A DNA stretch of 31,230 nt from Verrucomicrobiota bacterium. GTDB taxonomy: Bacteria; Verrucomicrobiota; Verrucomicrobiia; Verrucomicrobiales; Verrucomicrobiaceae. Numbering within the stretch: position 1 is the first letter of the stretch; each line of letters starts with the position of its first letter. Location of the stretch: NCBI GenBank assembly GCA_023428335.1, contig JAEYYS010000274.1:1-31230 (forward strand). Direction: 5' to 3'. Below, one piece after another: positions 1 through 8,489 of the stretch. The notes below the pieces were generated by a model, which saw only the letters and a program-made list of their open reading frames with translations, was not told where the DNA came from and searched no databases. The position numbers and the translations under genes are program-made.

Positions 1-84
1 CACCAGGGCCTCGGGACCGAAGGGGGTGTCCTCCACGGCGTGCGGCAGGGACAGGCAGAAGCTGCGGACGTCATCGGGAGTCAT
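1..84 (-). CDS. MmcQ/YjbR-like protein, N-terminal fragment (runs off the left edge)
   Basis: This is the first 28 codons of a minus-strand gene that continues beyond the window. The visible N-terminus reads MTPDDVRSFCLSLPHAVEDT and then PFGPEALV. That matches the opening of MmcQ/YjbR (DUF419) proteins: a short helix with FC-LSLP, then an acidic residue and a PFG turn. Family members are small (about 110-120 residues) with a CyaY-like fold; their role is poorly defined although DNA binding has been proposed. An in-frame ATG at 120 would add 12 residues. I prefer the start at 84 because it leaves about 60 bases between this gene and the divergent gene at 145, and because it has a C/T-rich leader like many other genes here. 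The identification rests on only 28 residues. Confidence 0.6.
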   Translation of the reverse strand, partial: MTPDDVRSFCLSLPHAVEDTPFGPEALV

Positions 85-144
85 GCCGGCAAAGAAAGGG
101 CTTTTCCTGGAGTTCGCCATGACATTCAATGGGGCTCCATCATC

Positions 145-993
145 ATGAACACGCGCCTTTTTCCCTGCCTTGTCCTGCTGCTTTGCCCGGCGGCGCTTGC
201 GGCCGACCCGGTCGCCACCCTGCGCGAGGCGCTGACCCTGCACGCCTCCTTCGACCAGGGTTTCAACGCGGATTTCTCGCGCGGCGACAAGGCCTGCTTG
301 ATTCGCCAGGGCAAGGAGCTGGTGCCGGCGTCGGCCGGTCCCGAACTCCGCCTGGCACCGAAGGCCGGTCGCTTCGGCGGGGCCTTGCACTTCCCCAAGA
401 AGGGGGCCGTGCGCCCGCAGTTCGCCGGCCCGGGCGTGCTCGGCTACAATGACCGGAGCTGGAGTGCGACGGTGTCGGTCTGGCTGCGCCTGACTCCGGA
501 CGAGGACCTCGAGCCCGGCTACTGCGACCCCGTGCAGATCGTTGGCGACGACGGCAAGAAGGGGTTCATTTTCCTCGAATGGTCGAAGGATGAAACACCG
601 CGGTTCTTTCGGTTTGCCGTGCGGCCGCTGCTGCACCTGTGGAATCCGGACAACGCCGCTTGGGACCAGATTCCCGTCGCCAAACGCCCCATGGTGCAGT
701 TGGCGAAGGCGCCGTTCTCGCGCCAGCGCTGGACGCACGTGGCCTTCACGCTGGACCGCCTCAATGACAAGGCGGCCAAGCCCTCGGCCTCGCTCTACCT
801 CGACGGCGAGGCAAAGGGCGCGATCCGCGACTGGGATCTCACCCTCGGCTGGGATCCGGCGAAGGTGGCGCTCGTGCTGGGCGCGGCCTACGTGGGTCAC
901 ATCGATGATCTCGCCGTCTTCGACCGCGCCCTCGCCCCGGCCGAGATGAAGGCCTTGTTCGAACTCGACAACGGCGTCGCCGACCTGCGCTGA
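145..993 (+). CDS. Secreted LamG/concanavalin A-like domain protein
   Basis: This encodes a 282-residue exported protein. The ATG at 145 opens a clear signal peptide (MNTRLFPCLVLLLCPAALAA); a longer in-frame start at 40 would bury that signal and overlap the divergent gene. The mature part has the hallmarks of a LamG/concanavalin A-like jelly roll: an opening LHASFD strand, a GRFGGALHF strand, W-ATVSVWLRL, RQRWTHVAFTLD, SLYLDGE, and a closing IDDLAVFDRALAPAEMKALF helix. This jelly roll is typical of LamG_3 domains in exported planctomycete and verrucomicrobial proteins, where it probably binds carbohydrate. No catalytic glutamate pair of a glucanase was recognised, so a binding role is more likely than hydrolysis. 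The gene converges on the FG-GAP gene, with 7 bases between the stop codons. Confidence 0.82.
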   Translation: MNTRLFPCLVLLLCPAALAADPVATLREALTLHASFDQGFNADFSRGDKACLIRQGKELVPASAGPELRLAPKAGRFGGALHFPKKGAVRPQFAGPGVLGYNDRSWSATVSVWLRLTPDEDLEPGYCDPVQIVGDDGKKGFIFLEWSKDETPRFFRFAVRPLLHLWNPDNAAWDQIPVAKRPMVQLAKAPFSRQRWTHVAFTLDRLNDKAAKPSASLYLDGEAKGAIRDWDLTLGWDPAKVALVLGAAYVGHIDDLAVFDRALAPAEMKALFELDNGVADLR

Positions 994-1000
994 ACGTGTC

Positions 1001-3268
1001 TCAACGGCGCAGGTAGAGCAGCAGGCGGTCGTGCACGAGCAGGGCGAGATCGGGCTTGCCGTCGCCGTCGAGGTCGGGGGCCAGGTAATCGTGCGGTTCA
1101 TTGCTGAGGCCGACCTTGCCACGGTACTGCGGATCGACCTCGAAGACGCGGAAGAACAGCCGGCTCAGCCAGGGCGCCGACGGCGTCTTGTCCGCGGAGA
1201 AGAGCTCCAGCACCCGGCTTGCGCCATTGTCGATGCAGAGCAGGTCGTCGCTGCCGGGCACGCCACTGAAGGCAGCGGGCAGCAGGTCGGTGGCGGCGGT
1301 ATCCTTCAGTTCGGTGTCGAAACTGGCCACGGTTTCCAAGGCCAACGCAGTGCCGGTGAAGGGATTCAGATCGAAGACCGTCTTGCCAATCATGAGCAGG
1401 GCGCTGTCGCCGCCGCGCTGCACGAGCCGGCACTCGTCCGGCGTCAAAGCCGACAGCGCGTGGGTGTGCGAGGCGCGGAAGACACCGTCGGCATCGGGCG
1501 TCATCTCATAGAGCTTGCGCGCCGTGGTGTCGGCGAGCAGGGTGCGCGGCCGCCCTTCCTCAGTGGCCACCACGACCGCACTGATCTGGGCGCCGGCCTC
1601 GGGGGCATTGAACTGCTCGACCGTCACCGCCTTGCCATCGGCGCCGACCCGGAAAGCGCGGGCAAGCTGGTCGCGCGCAACAATCACCTCGGCGCGGCCA
1701 TCGCCGTCGAGGTCGGCGGTGGTGAGGGCGGCGGGAGCGAGTTTGTTGAGCAGGTTGTCGGGCAGGCCCTCGGCGCGGCGGAAGGCGGGACTGCCGTCAC
1801 GGGCGAGCAGGATCTGCATCGGCGCGAGGCTGGAAAACAGGGCGAGGTCGTTGCGGCCATCCTGATCGGCATCGACGAGGCGCAGGGCTGAAGGCTTGAG
1901 CGGCGCGCCGGGCAGGTCGAGGGTGGCCGTGGCAAACTGCTTTTTCGCCGCCTCCCAGCGCAGGGTCAGCAGGCTCGTCCGGCCCTTGGCCTCGGTGAGC
2001 ACCAGCACGGCCGGAGCCGCCGCGGCCCCGAAAGGCCCGGCGGTGAGGGCCAGCAGGGTGTCGCCGGTTTGGTGCAGGCTTTCCGGGTAGGTGAGGCGAC
2101 CCTTGCGCCAGCGCGACAGGCCAAGGGTTTTTTCCGCCGGACTGAGCAGCAGCAGCTCGGCCTTGCCATCGCCGTCGACATCGGCGACCGCCAGGCCTTC
2201 GACGCCACTGAGCGCGGGAAACTCACGCCCCTCGGCGAAGCCGCCATCGGCGCGGCCGGCGAAGAACCACAGGCGCGCGTTCTTGGGCTCGGCGAGCACA
2301 ACATCGGCGTGGCCGTCGCCATCGAGATCGCCAAAGGCACTGGCGCCGCTCTTGGCGTCGGCGGCGGGCACGGCGTGGCGGATGCTGGCGGCGCGATCGG
2401 AATCGCCGGCAACCGCAGCGCGCGCGAGGCGGGCGACCTCGACCATGCCGGTGTCATCGCGAATCCAGGCGAGGCCTTGGCTGCCGCCGCGCAGGCGCAG
2501 CGGCTGGACCCAGCAGCGGCTCTGCGGGATCTGCAGGCGCCATTCCTCGCCAAAGGCAACTCCGGGCTGCTGCAGGCGCACGAGCACGGCATCGCCCTCG
2601 GAGGCGGTGCAGAACAGATCGGCGCGACCATCGCCATCGAGGTCGGCGCTGCGCAGGCCACCGCAGTCCGTCTCACCCACCGCATACACCCGCGGTTCGC
2701 CCCAGGCGCCAGAGGCGGGCTGACGCCAAACGCGCAGACGGGTCTCGGTCAGCAAAGCAAGATCAACGCGGCCGTCGCCATCAAGGTCGCGGGCGAGCAA
2801 AGACTCAGGATCCTCGGACACCGAATCGAGCACGAACTCCGTTTTGTCGGCCCAACCGCCCTGCGCGTCCTGACGGCGCAGCACGAGTTTCTTGTCATCG
2901 GTCGTGTAGGCGATGTCCGGACGGCCGTCGCCATTCCAGTCGCCCACCGCGAGCGCATGGGCGAGCCGGCCGATGACCAGCGGCTGCTTGTCGAGCCGGG
3001 AGATTTCCAGCACCGGGTTCCAGCGGTCCGGACGCGACGAGCGTTCCGGTTCGCCGGGGCGTGGGCCCTCCTTGCGCTGGAGCAGGAACTCGATGCGGGC
3101 GCGGTCGCGATTGATCAAAACGAGGTCGGCCAAACCATCGCCATTGAAATCGGCCGAGCGCAGGCCGGTGGTGTTCCAGTCGAGCTTCACCACCTCGGGA
3201 CCGTCCAGATAGACGCCGTCAGCGAAGGCGACGGCGCTGCAGGCGGCAAAGAGCAGAAGGTGGCGCAT
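1001..3268 (-). CDS. Secreted FG-GAP/VCBS repeat beta-propeller protein
   Basis: This 755-residue exported protein is the last gene of the long minus-strand block. The start at 3268 gives the signal peptide MRHLLLFAACSAVAFA; a longer in-frame start at 3385 would overlap the preceding gene and lacks an N-terminal signal. At least nine calcium-loop repeats are visible, for example DFNGDGLADLVL, DWNGDGRPDIAY, DLDGDGRVDLAL, DLDGDGHADVVL, DVDGDGKAELLL, DADQDGRNDLAL and, near the C-terminus, DLDGDGKPDLAL. These D-x-D-x-D-G-x-x-D loops define FG-GAP/VCBS blades, which fold into integrin-like propellers and bind calcium. No catalytic domain, sorting motif or C-terminal anchor was seen. The start lies 20 bases after the stop of the upstream gene, so the two are probably co-transcribed. 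Family assignment is secure; the biological role is unknown. Confidence 0.85.
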   Translation of the reverse strand: MRHLLLFAACSAVAFADGVYLDGPEVVKLDWNTTGLRSADFNGDGLADLVLINRDRARIEFLLQRKEGPRPGEPERSSRPDRWNPVLEISRLDKQPLVIGRLAHALAVGDWNGDGRPDIAYTTDDKKLVLRRQDAQGGWADKTEFVLDSVSEDPESLLARDLDGDGRVDLALLTETRLRVWRQPASGAWGEPRVYAVGETDCGGLRSADLDGDGRADLFCTASEGDAVLVRLQQPGVAFGEEWRLQIPQSRCWVQPLRLRGGSQGLAWIRDDTGMVEVARLARAAVAGDSDRAASIRHAVPAADAKSGASAFGDLDGDGHADVVLAEPKNARLWFFAGRADGGFAEGREFPALSGVEGLAVADVDGDGKAELLLLSPAEKTLGLSRWRKGRLTYPESLHQTGDTLLALTAGPFGAAAAPAVLVLTEAKGRTSLLTLRWEAAKKQFATATLDLPGAPLKPSALRLVDADQDGRNDLALFSSLAPMQILLARDGSPAFRRAEGLPDNLLNKLAPAALTTADLDGDGRAEVIVARDQLARAFRVGADGKAVTVEQFNAPEAGAQISAVVVATEEGRPRTLLADTTARKLYEMTPDADGVFRASHTHALSALTPDECRLVQRGGDSALLMIGKTVFDLNPFTGTALALETVASFDTELKDTAATDLLPAAFSGVPGSDDLLCIDNGASRVLELFSADKTPSAPWLSRLFFRVFEVDPQYRGKVGLSNEPHDYLAPDLDGDGKPDLALLVHDRLLLYLRR

Positions 3269-3288
3269 GAGCGGTCGGGTGGCGCGCT

Positions 3289-5091
3289 TCAGGGGGCCGG
3301 CACCGGGCGGGTGAGCAGGCGGTAATGCATGGCGTCGGCGGGCTGATAGGCGGCACCGACGCCCTGGCCAAAGTAGCGCGACCACATCGCGTCGGAAGGC
3401 AGCGATTCGGGATCAAAAATGCCGCCGCCATCACCGCCGGAAGCCGGGGCCTTCGGGCCCTTGGCCTTTTTCTGCAGGGCGCCGGCCATCTGGGTCTGAG
3501 CCAGGGTGGCAGCCTCGACCATGAGCTTCATCAACCGGCTGCTGTCGGTGACGCTGACGCCCATGTGCCCGGGCGGCAGGCTGGCGAGCAGTTCGCGGGC
3601 TTGTTCTCCTTCCCAGAGGCTGGGGCCGGAAGGATCCTTCATGCGCGTGAGCACGGTCTTGAGCAGGGTCTGTTGCCCGGTGCTGAGCAGCAGATGGGAA
3701 TCGGTCAGGCAGAAGGCAAAGCCAGGAGTTTCCTCGGCGGCCGCAGGCATCTTGACGCTATAAATCGTGTGCCCAAGGAACTCCGATTCCTCGAAGGCGG
3801 CGAAGCCGGCGCCGACGAAGCGGCGCACGCCCTCAAGCGCGCCGCCGAGGCGGTTGCGGTCGCGCACCTTGAAGGCAACGACCTGGCTCTGCGCGGTGGC
3901 ATCGCCGTCGGTGATCTCCACGTACTCATCGCCGAGACTGGCGAAAAAATCGTCGCGCAGCTTGATGCCGACCTGGCCCTCGACCATGCCGAGTTGGGCG
4001 GTGGCCATGGCGGCGACCGGACCGAATTTTCCGAGCAGGGCGAGCAGTTCGTCCCACAACTCAACCATGCTGAAGCGGGCGCTGCTGCCACTGATCACCT
4101 CGGCCGGCACAAACCCGGGCATTTCGACCGGCCCCACGGCATCGGTGCGCAGCAGGGCGAGCAGGCCGGCGGGTTTTTCGGCGTGCAGCAGGGCAAAGTC
4201 GACGTGCGACTGCTGTTCGCCGAGATCGAACATGAAGGCGATGGCCTGCAGTTGCTCGAGGCCGAGCGCCTCAATCACCTGGCCGGGCGAGACTGGCAGC
4301 GGGCTGTTCTGACCGGCCTGTTCGCCGGCCTTGCGTGCGGCGTCGGCAGCCCAGCGCATGAGCACCTCACCATTGAAATAGAGACGCAGGTCGGGCGTGC
4401 CGCCGGCGAGGGCATCGAGGCGGGCAAGATGGCCGGTCACCACCGGCGAGGCTTCGGCCGCACCGCTTTTCAGCGAGGCAATCATCTGCTCCATGAGCTT
4501 GCGCGAGTTGCCCTCGACGAGAACCTCGCCAACGAAGGCATGACCGGACTCCCACAGGGTTTCATCGTCCTCTGACTTGCTGAGCACGCTCACCTCGACG
4601 CCGGCGAGCTGCAGGGAGCGCGGCTTGAGCGCCTCGTCCTTGGCGACCGCCAGTTCGCGTTCGCGGTCCTTCATCTCCTGGAGTTCCTTGAGCTTGCCGC
4701 CGGCCTCGCTGAGGGCGACGAAGGGCAGGCCCTTGGCGACCTCCTCCGGCGTGTCGGCCGCGAACACGGCCAGGCTGGCACCGGGGTAGCGCTTGAGCGT
4801 GTCAGCCAGGCCCTCGCCGGTGGTCTCCTTGAAGAAGGCATTCCAGGGCGCGTCGCCATCCTTCATCATAGGCGCCGTCCAACGCTTGAACTCCTCGTCT
4901 TCGAGCAAACGCCCGAAGCTGCCGCCATTCCAGTCGTCGACCAGTTCCGGGGTGTTCTTGACGGCGATGACGCCGAGGGTGTTGACGGGCAGCAGCTTGT
5001 ACCAGTCCTCAAGCGCCCCGGCACGCAGGCTGGTGGCAAAAAACAGGCTGAGCGCGGCGAGGCCGAGCAGGCGGGTGGGCGTCGGTTTCAT
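3289..5091 (-). CDS. Exported protein of unknown function (DUF3352-like architecture)
   Basis: This 600-residue protein has a signal peptide (MKPTPTRLLGLAALSLFFAT, then SLRAG). The rest is soluble, with alternating alpha/beta stretches: LLPVNTLGVIAVKNTPELVDDW near the N-terminus, a central LRLYFNGEVLMRW segment, LGDEYVEITDGDATAQSQVVAFKVRD, and a later FCLTDSHLLLSTGQQTLLK segment. Proteins built this way, with repeated 'value of a performance-like' alpha/beta units after a signal peptide, occur in planctomycetes and verrucomicrobia and are loosely related to DUF3352. I cannot assign a reaction. Near the C-terminus is a low-complexity KKAKGPKAPASGGDGGG linker. The ATG overlaps the stop of the upstream protease gene by 4 bases (ATGA), which implies translational coupling and suggests the two act together in the periplasm. 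Confidence 0.7.
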   Translation of the reverse strand: MKPTPTRLLGLAALSLFFATSLRAGALEDWYKLLPVNTLGVIAVKNTPELVDDWNGGSFGRLLEDEEFKRWTAPMMKDGDAPWNAFFKETTGEGLADTLKRYPGASLAVFAADTPEEVAKGLPFVALSEAGGKLKELQEMKDRERELAVAKDEALKPRSLQLAGVEVSVLSKSEDDETLWESGHAFVGEVLVEGNSRKLMEQMIASLKSGAAEASPVVTGHLARLDALAGGTPDLRLYFNGEVLMRWAADAARKAGEQAGQNSPLPVSPGQVIEALGLEQLQAIAFMFDLGEQQSHVDFALLHAEKPAGLLALLRTDAVGPVEMPGFVPAEVISGSSARFSMVELWDELLALLGKFGPVAAMATAQLGMVEGQVGIKLRDDFFASLGDEYVEITDGDATAQSQVVAFKVRDRNRLGGALEGVRRFVGAGFAAFEESEFLGHTIYSVKMPAAAEETPGFAFCLTDSHLLLSTGQQTLLKTVLTRMKDPSGPSLWEGEQARELLASLPPGHMGVSVTDSSRLMKLMVEAATLAQTQMAGALQKKAKGPKAPASGGDGGGIFDPESLPSDAMWSRYFGQGVGAAYQPADAMHYRLLTRPVPAP

Positions 5092-6044
5092 GGATTGGGC
5101 TTGGGGGTATCGGTGGCGGGCGCGGGTGGCCGCAGGTAGCGGAAGCCGCTGTTGGGATTGCGCGGATCGAAGGCGAAGGCGTCGCGATTTTTCAGGAACA
5201 GCTTCAACAGGTTGGCCGGGATGGAGAAACCAAGGCCCTCAACGCCAACGCCGGCGAGCTTCATGTTGTTGACGCCGACGACCTCGCCGCGGGCATTGAA
5301 GAGCGGACCGCCGGAGTTGCCGGGGTTGATCTGGGTGGTGCTTTGGATCGACCAGGCGCCGCGGGTGTCGCGGGCACGCACGCTGACGATGCCCTGCGAG
5401 ACCGTGCGCTCAAGGCCGAGCGGACTGCCGATGGCAAAAACTGGCTGGCCCTGGCTGAGTGCATCCGAATCACCGATCGGCACGAACGGCAGGTCGGCGG
5501 CGTCCGGATCGTCGATCTGCAGCACGGCGAGATCGAGGAAGCCGTTCATGGCGACAATTTTCACCTTGGGGAAGACGAGTTTTTCCAGGCCGCTGCCGGC
5601 CTTGCGGTAGACGAGCACGGAGATCTCGCGTTCGCCGGCGATGACATGCTGGTTGGTGATGACATGGCCGAGCTTGTTGATGATGAAGCCCGAGCCGAGG
5701 CCGGAAGCCGTCTGGATCTGCACCACGGCGCCGCCGACGCGCTCGACGTTTTGATCGACCGGCAGCGGATCGCGCCCGGCGTCGACATAATACAGATCCT
5801 CGGCGCGAGCCTGGGCCACCGGGGCGGCGGCGACGGGCGACACGGTTTCGCGGGCGGCGATTTCATCGAGCGGCACGGCAAGCACGCTAAAGCCGAGATC
5901 GATGAGCACGCTGTCCGCGCGTTCGCGCAGGATTTCGCCACGGATCTCGGCGCCATTGCTCAGGCGCAAGCAGACCGGTTCACCCGCCCCGGCCGACAGG
6001 ACGGCCGACAGAAGGGCAAAGAGGAAAATCCAGCGCTGGCTCAC
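5088..6044 (-). CDS. Periplasmic trypsin-like serine protease (S1C, HtrA-like, no PDZ)
   Basis: This encodes a 318-residue exported serine protease. With the GTG start at 6044 the N-terminus is a signal peptide (MSQRWIFLFALLSAVLSAGA). A GTG at 6134, overlapping the previous stop by 4 bases, would add 30 residues in front of the signal and is less likely, though the overlap makes it a real alternative. The catalytic triad is intact: His133 in TNQHVI, Asp171 in FLDLAVLQ, and Ser244 in NPGNSGGPL, with the S1C signature GSGFIINKLGHVITNQH before it. Residues about 20-60 form a small beta domain (RLSNGAEIRGEILRE) that resembles an SH3/Sm-like strand pair. There is no PDZ domain after the protease, unlike DegP/DegS; the C-terminus is a short proline-rich tail. 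Probable role: periplasmic protein quality control or processing. Confidence 0.85.
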   Translation of the reverse strand: MSQRWIFLFALLSAVLSAGAGEPVCLRLSNGAEIRGEILRERADSVLIDLGFSVLAVPLDEIAARETVSPVAAAPVAQARAEDLYYVDAGRDPLPVDQNVERVGGAVVQIQTASGLGSGFIINKLGHVITNQHVIAGEREISVLVYRKAGSGLEKLVFPKVKIVAMNGFLDLAVLQIDDPDAADLPFVPIGDSDALSQGQPVFAIGSPLGLERTVSQGIVSVRARDTRGAWSIQSTTQINPGNSGGPLFNARGEVVGVNNMKLAGVGVEGLGFSIPANLLKLFLKNRDAFAFDPRNPNSGFRYLRPPAPATDTPKPNP

Positions 6045-6130
6045 GCCCGCCGAGGTTAGCCGGCAGGCGCACGGATACGAGAAAAAAGCGTGGTGCCCCA
6101 GCGAAAAATTCGCGTCCCTGCCCCGGTGAC

Positions 6131-8452
6131 TCACTGCTCCAGCATCCTCAAAAGCTGGGCGGCTTCGGCGAAGTCGCCGCGCAGCGACAGCGCCCTTCGG
6201 GTGGCCTGCACGGCCTCGTCGCGGCGGCCCAGACGGGCGAGGATGGTGGCGCGCGCGTAGGGCAGCCCGGGGTCGCGCGGATCGGCGGCCTCGCCCTGGC
6301 GCAGCGCCGTCAGCGCCTCCTCGGTGGCTCCCTGGCCGTTGAGCGCCAGGCCGAGGTTGTACCAGGCGCGAGCGTAGCCGGGGTCGAGCTTCACGGTCTC
6401 GCGCAGGGCGGCAATGGTGCCGTCCATGTCGCCAGTCTCACTGAGGGCGAGGCCGAGCGCGTAGTGGTATTCCGCGTGACGCGGTGCAAGACGGATGGCG
6501 TCGCGCAGCTTGGTGATCGTCTTCGGCGTGTCGCCGGCCGCGTTGTACAGCATGGCGAGGTCGTGGTGAAAGGGCGGCGAGTTGGGATCCCATTCGACCG
6601 CGGTGCGCATGTGCCGGATCGCCTTCGGCAGGTCGCCGCGGGCAAAGTGGTACTGGCCGAGCTGCATCTGACCACTGGGCTGGTCGGAGTTCAGGCGCAG
6701 CATGTGTTCCAAGTCGCGTCCGGCGGCGGAGGTCGGATCGATGGAGTCGCGCAGTGCCCAGGCGGCGGTGACGCGAACGCTGCGGGCGACATCGTCGAGC
6801 AGCTTTTCCACGCGGTTGCGCAGGCGACCGTCCTGCAGCACCGGTTCGAGCACGCGGGCGGCGGACTGGCGGACCAGCGGGTGCGGATGCTCAAGCTGGG
6901 CGGCCACGGTTTCCTGCACACGCGGCTCGCCGATCCAGCGGTCGAGACTGAGGGTGGCGCTGGCCTTCCAGGCCGGAATTTCCTCGCCCGCCAGCAACTC
7001 CAGCAGCCCGTCGCGGCCCTCGGGCCGGCCCTGGCGTGCCTGGGCCATGGCGAAGGCGCGCTTGCGGGTGTGGCGCTCCATCTTCGGGCCATACCACTTC
7101 TCGACGGCCTGCAGGGCCCAGTCGACGCTCTGATCCTGGTGACACTTGTTGCAGGCGTTGGGCACGCCATGCTCCTTGGTCAGCAGCGGATCGGGGATGC
7201 TGAAGCTGTGGTCGTGGCGCGGGTGGCGCTGCATGTAGGTGGTCTGCGGCATGTGGCAGTTGATGCACTGGTTGCCGGTGCTCTCCATCTTGTGGAAGCT
7301 GTGCACCTCGGGCACGATGGCCGGCGCATTGGGAAATCCGCCGGGCGTGTGGCAGCGCATGCAGAGCTGGTTGCCGGGCAGGATCGTCTCCATGCTGTGC
7401 ATGTCATGACAGTCCATGCAGCGCACGCCGGCGTGATGCATGCGGCTGCTCAGGAAGCTGGCGAACTCATAGTTCTCATCGCGGATCTGGCCGTCGGGAT
7501 AATAGATGTCGCTGCCGTCGGTGACCGTGAGCAGGTAGTGATCCCAGAATGACTCACCAGGCACGAAGTCGCCGGTGATCTCACCGCGCCTCGCGTGGCA
7601 GCCGGCGCAGTTCTCGATGTGCTGGTCGCGCGTCCATTTGACGAGGTGCGGATCGCCCTTGGCGCCGGTGTTGGCACGCTGCCAGTCATCGTGCGCCTTC
7701 ATCGGCCCGTGGCAGGACTCACAACTGACCGTGAGCTGGGCCATGGCCGTGTGGTAGCTGTCGGTCTCCGGCTCGTAATTCTTGCGCAGGCGGGTGTTGT
7801 GGCAGCTCGCGCACATCTGGTTCCAGACCATGCCGCGCCCCGTCCAATGCCCCCACTCACCAGGCTTGCGATCCTCGTCGCCATAGACGTTGAACCAGTC
7901 GCCCTGGTGCGGATCGTAGCAGGCCTCCATGGCATGCAGGCGACCGCCGGTGCCCTCGACGAGGAACTGGCGCAACGGGTCGTGACCAATGACGCGCTCG
8001 ACCTTCCAGGGACCGGGCCGGTTGTCGAAGCCGGGCGAGAGGATTTCGAAGACATCGCCGCTGCGGCGCGCCTCGCTGGTCTGGCTGCCATGCTGGAAAC
8101 GCTGCGCCGGCTCGAAGGCGGCAAGATCCAGCTGCGGATTGGGCAGTCGCTCGGCCAGGCCGTGGTTCGAGCCCTTCCATTTCGCGTGCTCGGCGGCGTG
8201 GCATTCGGCACAGGAGGCATCACCGGCGTACTGGGCGAAGACGGCCTTTTCCTCGGGCATCACATAGGGCGCGATCTTCGCTGACGGCACCGGGTCGGTG
8301 GGCACCACGAGGTGGTTGGGTGCCGGCTGCAACAGGGCGTACACCACGACACCGAGGGCGGCGAGACCGCCGAGCCAGACAAGGCGGCCACCCGCGCGGG
8401 CGGGCGCCGGGGGTGTGCTGCCGGTCGGCCGGTTTTTCTTCATCCTCCTCAT
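6131..8452 (-). CDS. Membrane-anchored octaheme cytochrome c with HEAT and TPR repeats
   Basis: This 773-residue protein has a short basic N-terminus, one transmembrane helix (about residues 24-41, LVWLGGLAALGVVVYALL) and a large periplasmic part. Eight CxxCH heme-binding motifs lie at residues 81 (CAECH), 214 (CASCH), 244 (CESCH), 282 (CAGCH), 345 (CMDCH), 364 (CMRCH), 396 (CINCH) and 434 (CNKCH). The last four are closely spaced, as in multiheme cytochromes of the c554/NrfA/hydroxylamine-oxidoreductase superfamily. After the hemes come HEAT-like helices (about 470-580), then about five TPR units (about 595-773; LGQYHFARGDLPKAIRHM, YHYALGLALSETGDMDGTIA, WYNLGLALNGQGATEEAL). Fusion of a cytochrome to TPRs suggests a scaffold for electron-transfer partners. 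The substrate cannot be read from sequence. An ATG at 8443, immediately after a GAGGAGG run, is an alternative start 3 codons in. Confidence 0.87.
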   Translation of the reverse strand: MRRMKKNRPTGSTPPAPARAGGRLVWLGGLAALGVVVYALLQPAPNHLVVPTDPVPSAKIAPYVMPEEKAVFAQYAGDASCAECHAAEHAKWKGSNHGLAERLPNPQLDLAAFEPAQRFQHGSQTSEARRSGDVFEILSPGFDNRPGPWKVERVIGHDPLRQFLVEGTGGRLHAMEACYDPHQGDWFNVYGDEDRKPGEWGHWTGRGMVWNQMCASCHNTRLRKNYEPETDSYHTAMAQLTVSCESCHGPMKAHDDWQRANTGAKGDPHLVKWTRDQHIENCAGCHARRGEITGDFVPGESFWDHYLLTVTDGSDIYYPDGQIRDENYEFASFLSSRMHHAGVRCMDCHDMHSMETILPGNQLCMRCHTPGGFPNAPAIVPEVHSFHKMESTGNQCINCHMPQTTYMQRHPRHDHSFSIPDPLLTKEHGVPNACNKCHQDQSVDWALQAVEKWYGPKMERHTRKRAFAMAQARQGRPEGRDGLLELLAGEEIPAWKASATLSLDRWIGEPRVQETVAAQLEHPHPLVRQSAARVLEPVLQDGRLRNRVEKLLDDVARSVRVTAAWALRDSIDPTSAAGRDLEHMLRLNSDQPSGQMQLGQYHFARGDLPKAIRHMRTAVEWDPNSPPFHHDLAMLYNAAGDTPKTITKLRDAIRLAPRHAEYHYALGLALSETGDMDGTIAALRETVKLDPGYARAWYNLGLALNGQGATEEALTALRQGEAADPRDPGLPYARATILARLGRRDEAVQATRRALSLRGDFAEAAQLLRMLEQ

Positions 8453-8489
8453 TACGCGGCGGAAGCCGGCGAAGTCAACGCCATGCGCT

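Noticed and set aside
6042..6134. Longer start (GTG at 6134) for the trypsin-like protease
   Set aside because: It would put 30 residues in front of a textbook signal peptide. The 4-base overlap with the upstream stop keeps it as an alternative but not the preferred one.
6131..8452. NrfA-type nitrite reductase
   Set aside because: All eight heme sites are CxxCH; no CxxCK site is present, and the HEAT/TPR tail is foreign to NrfA.
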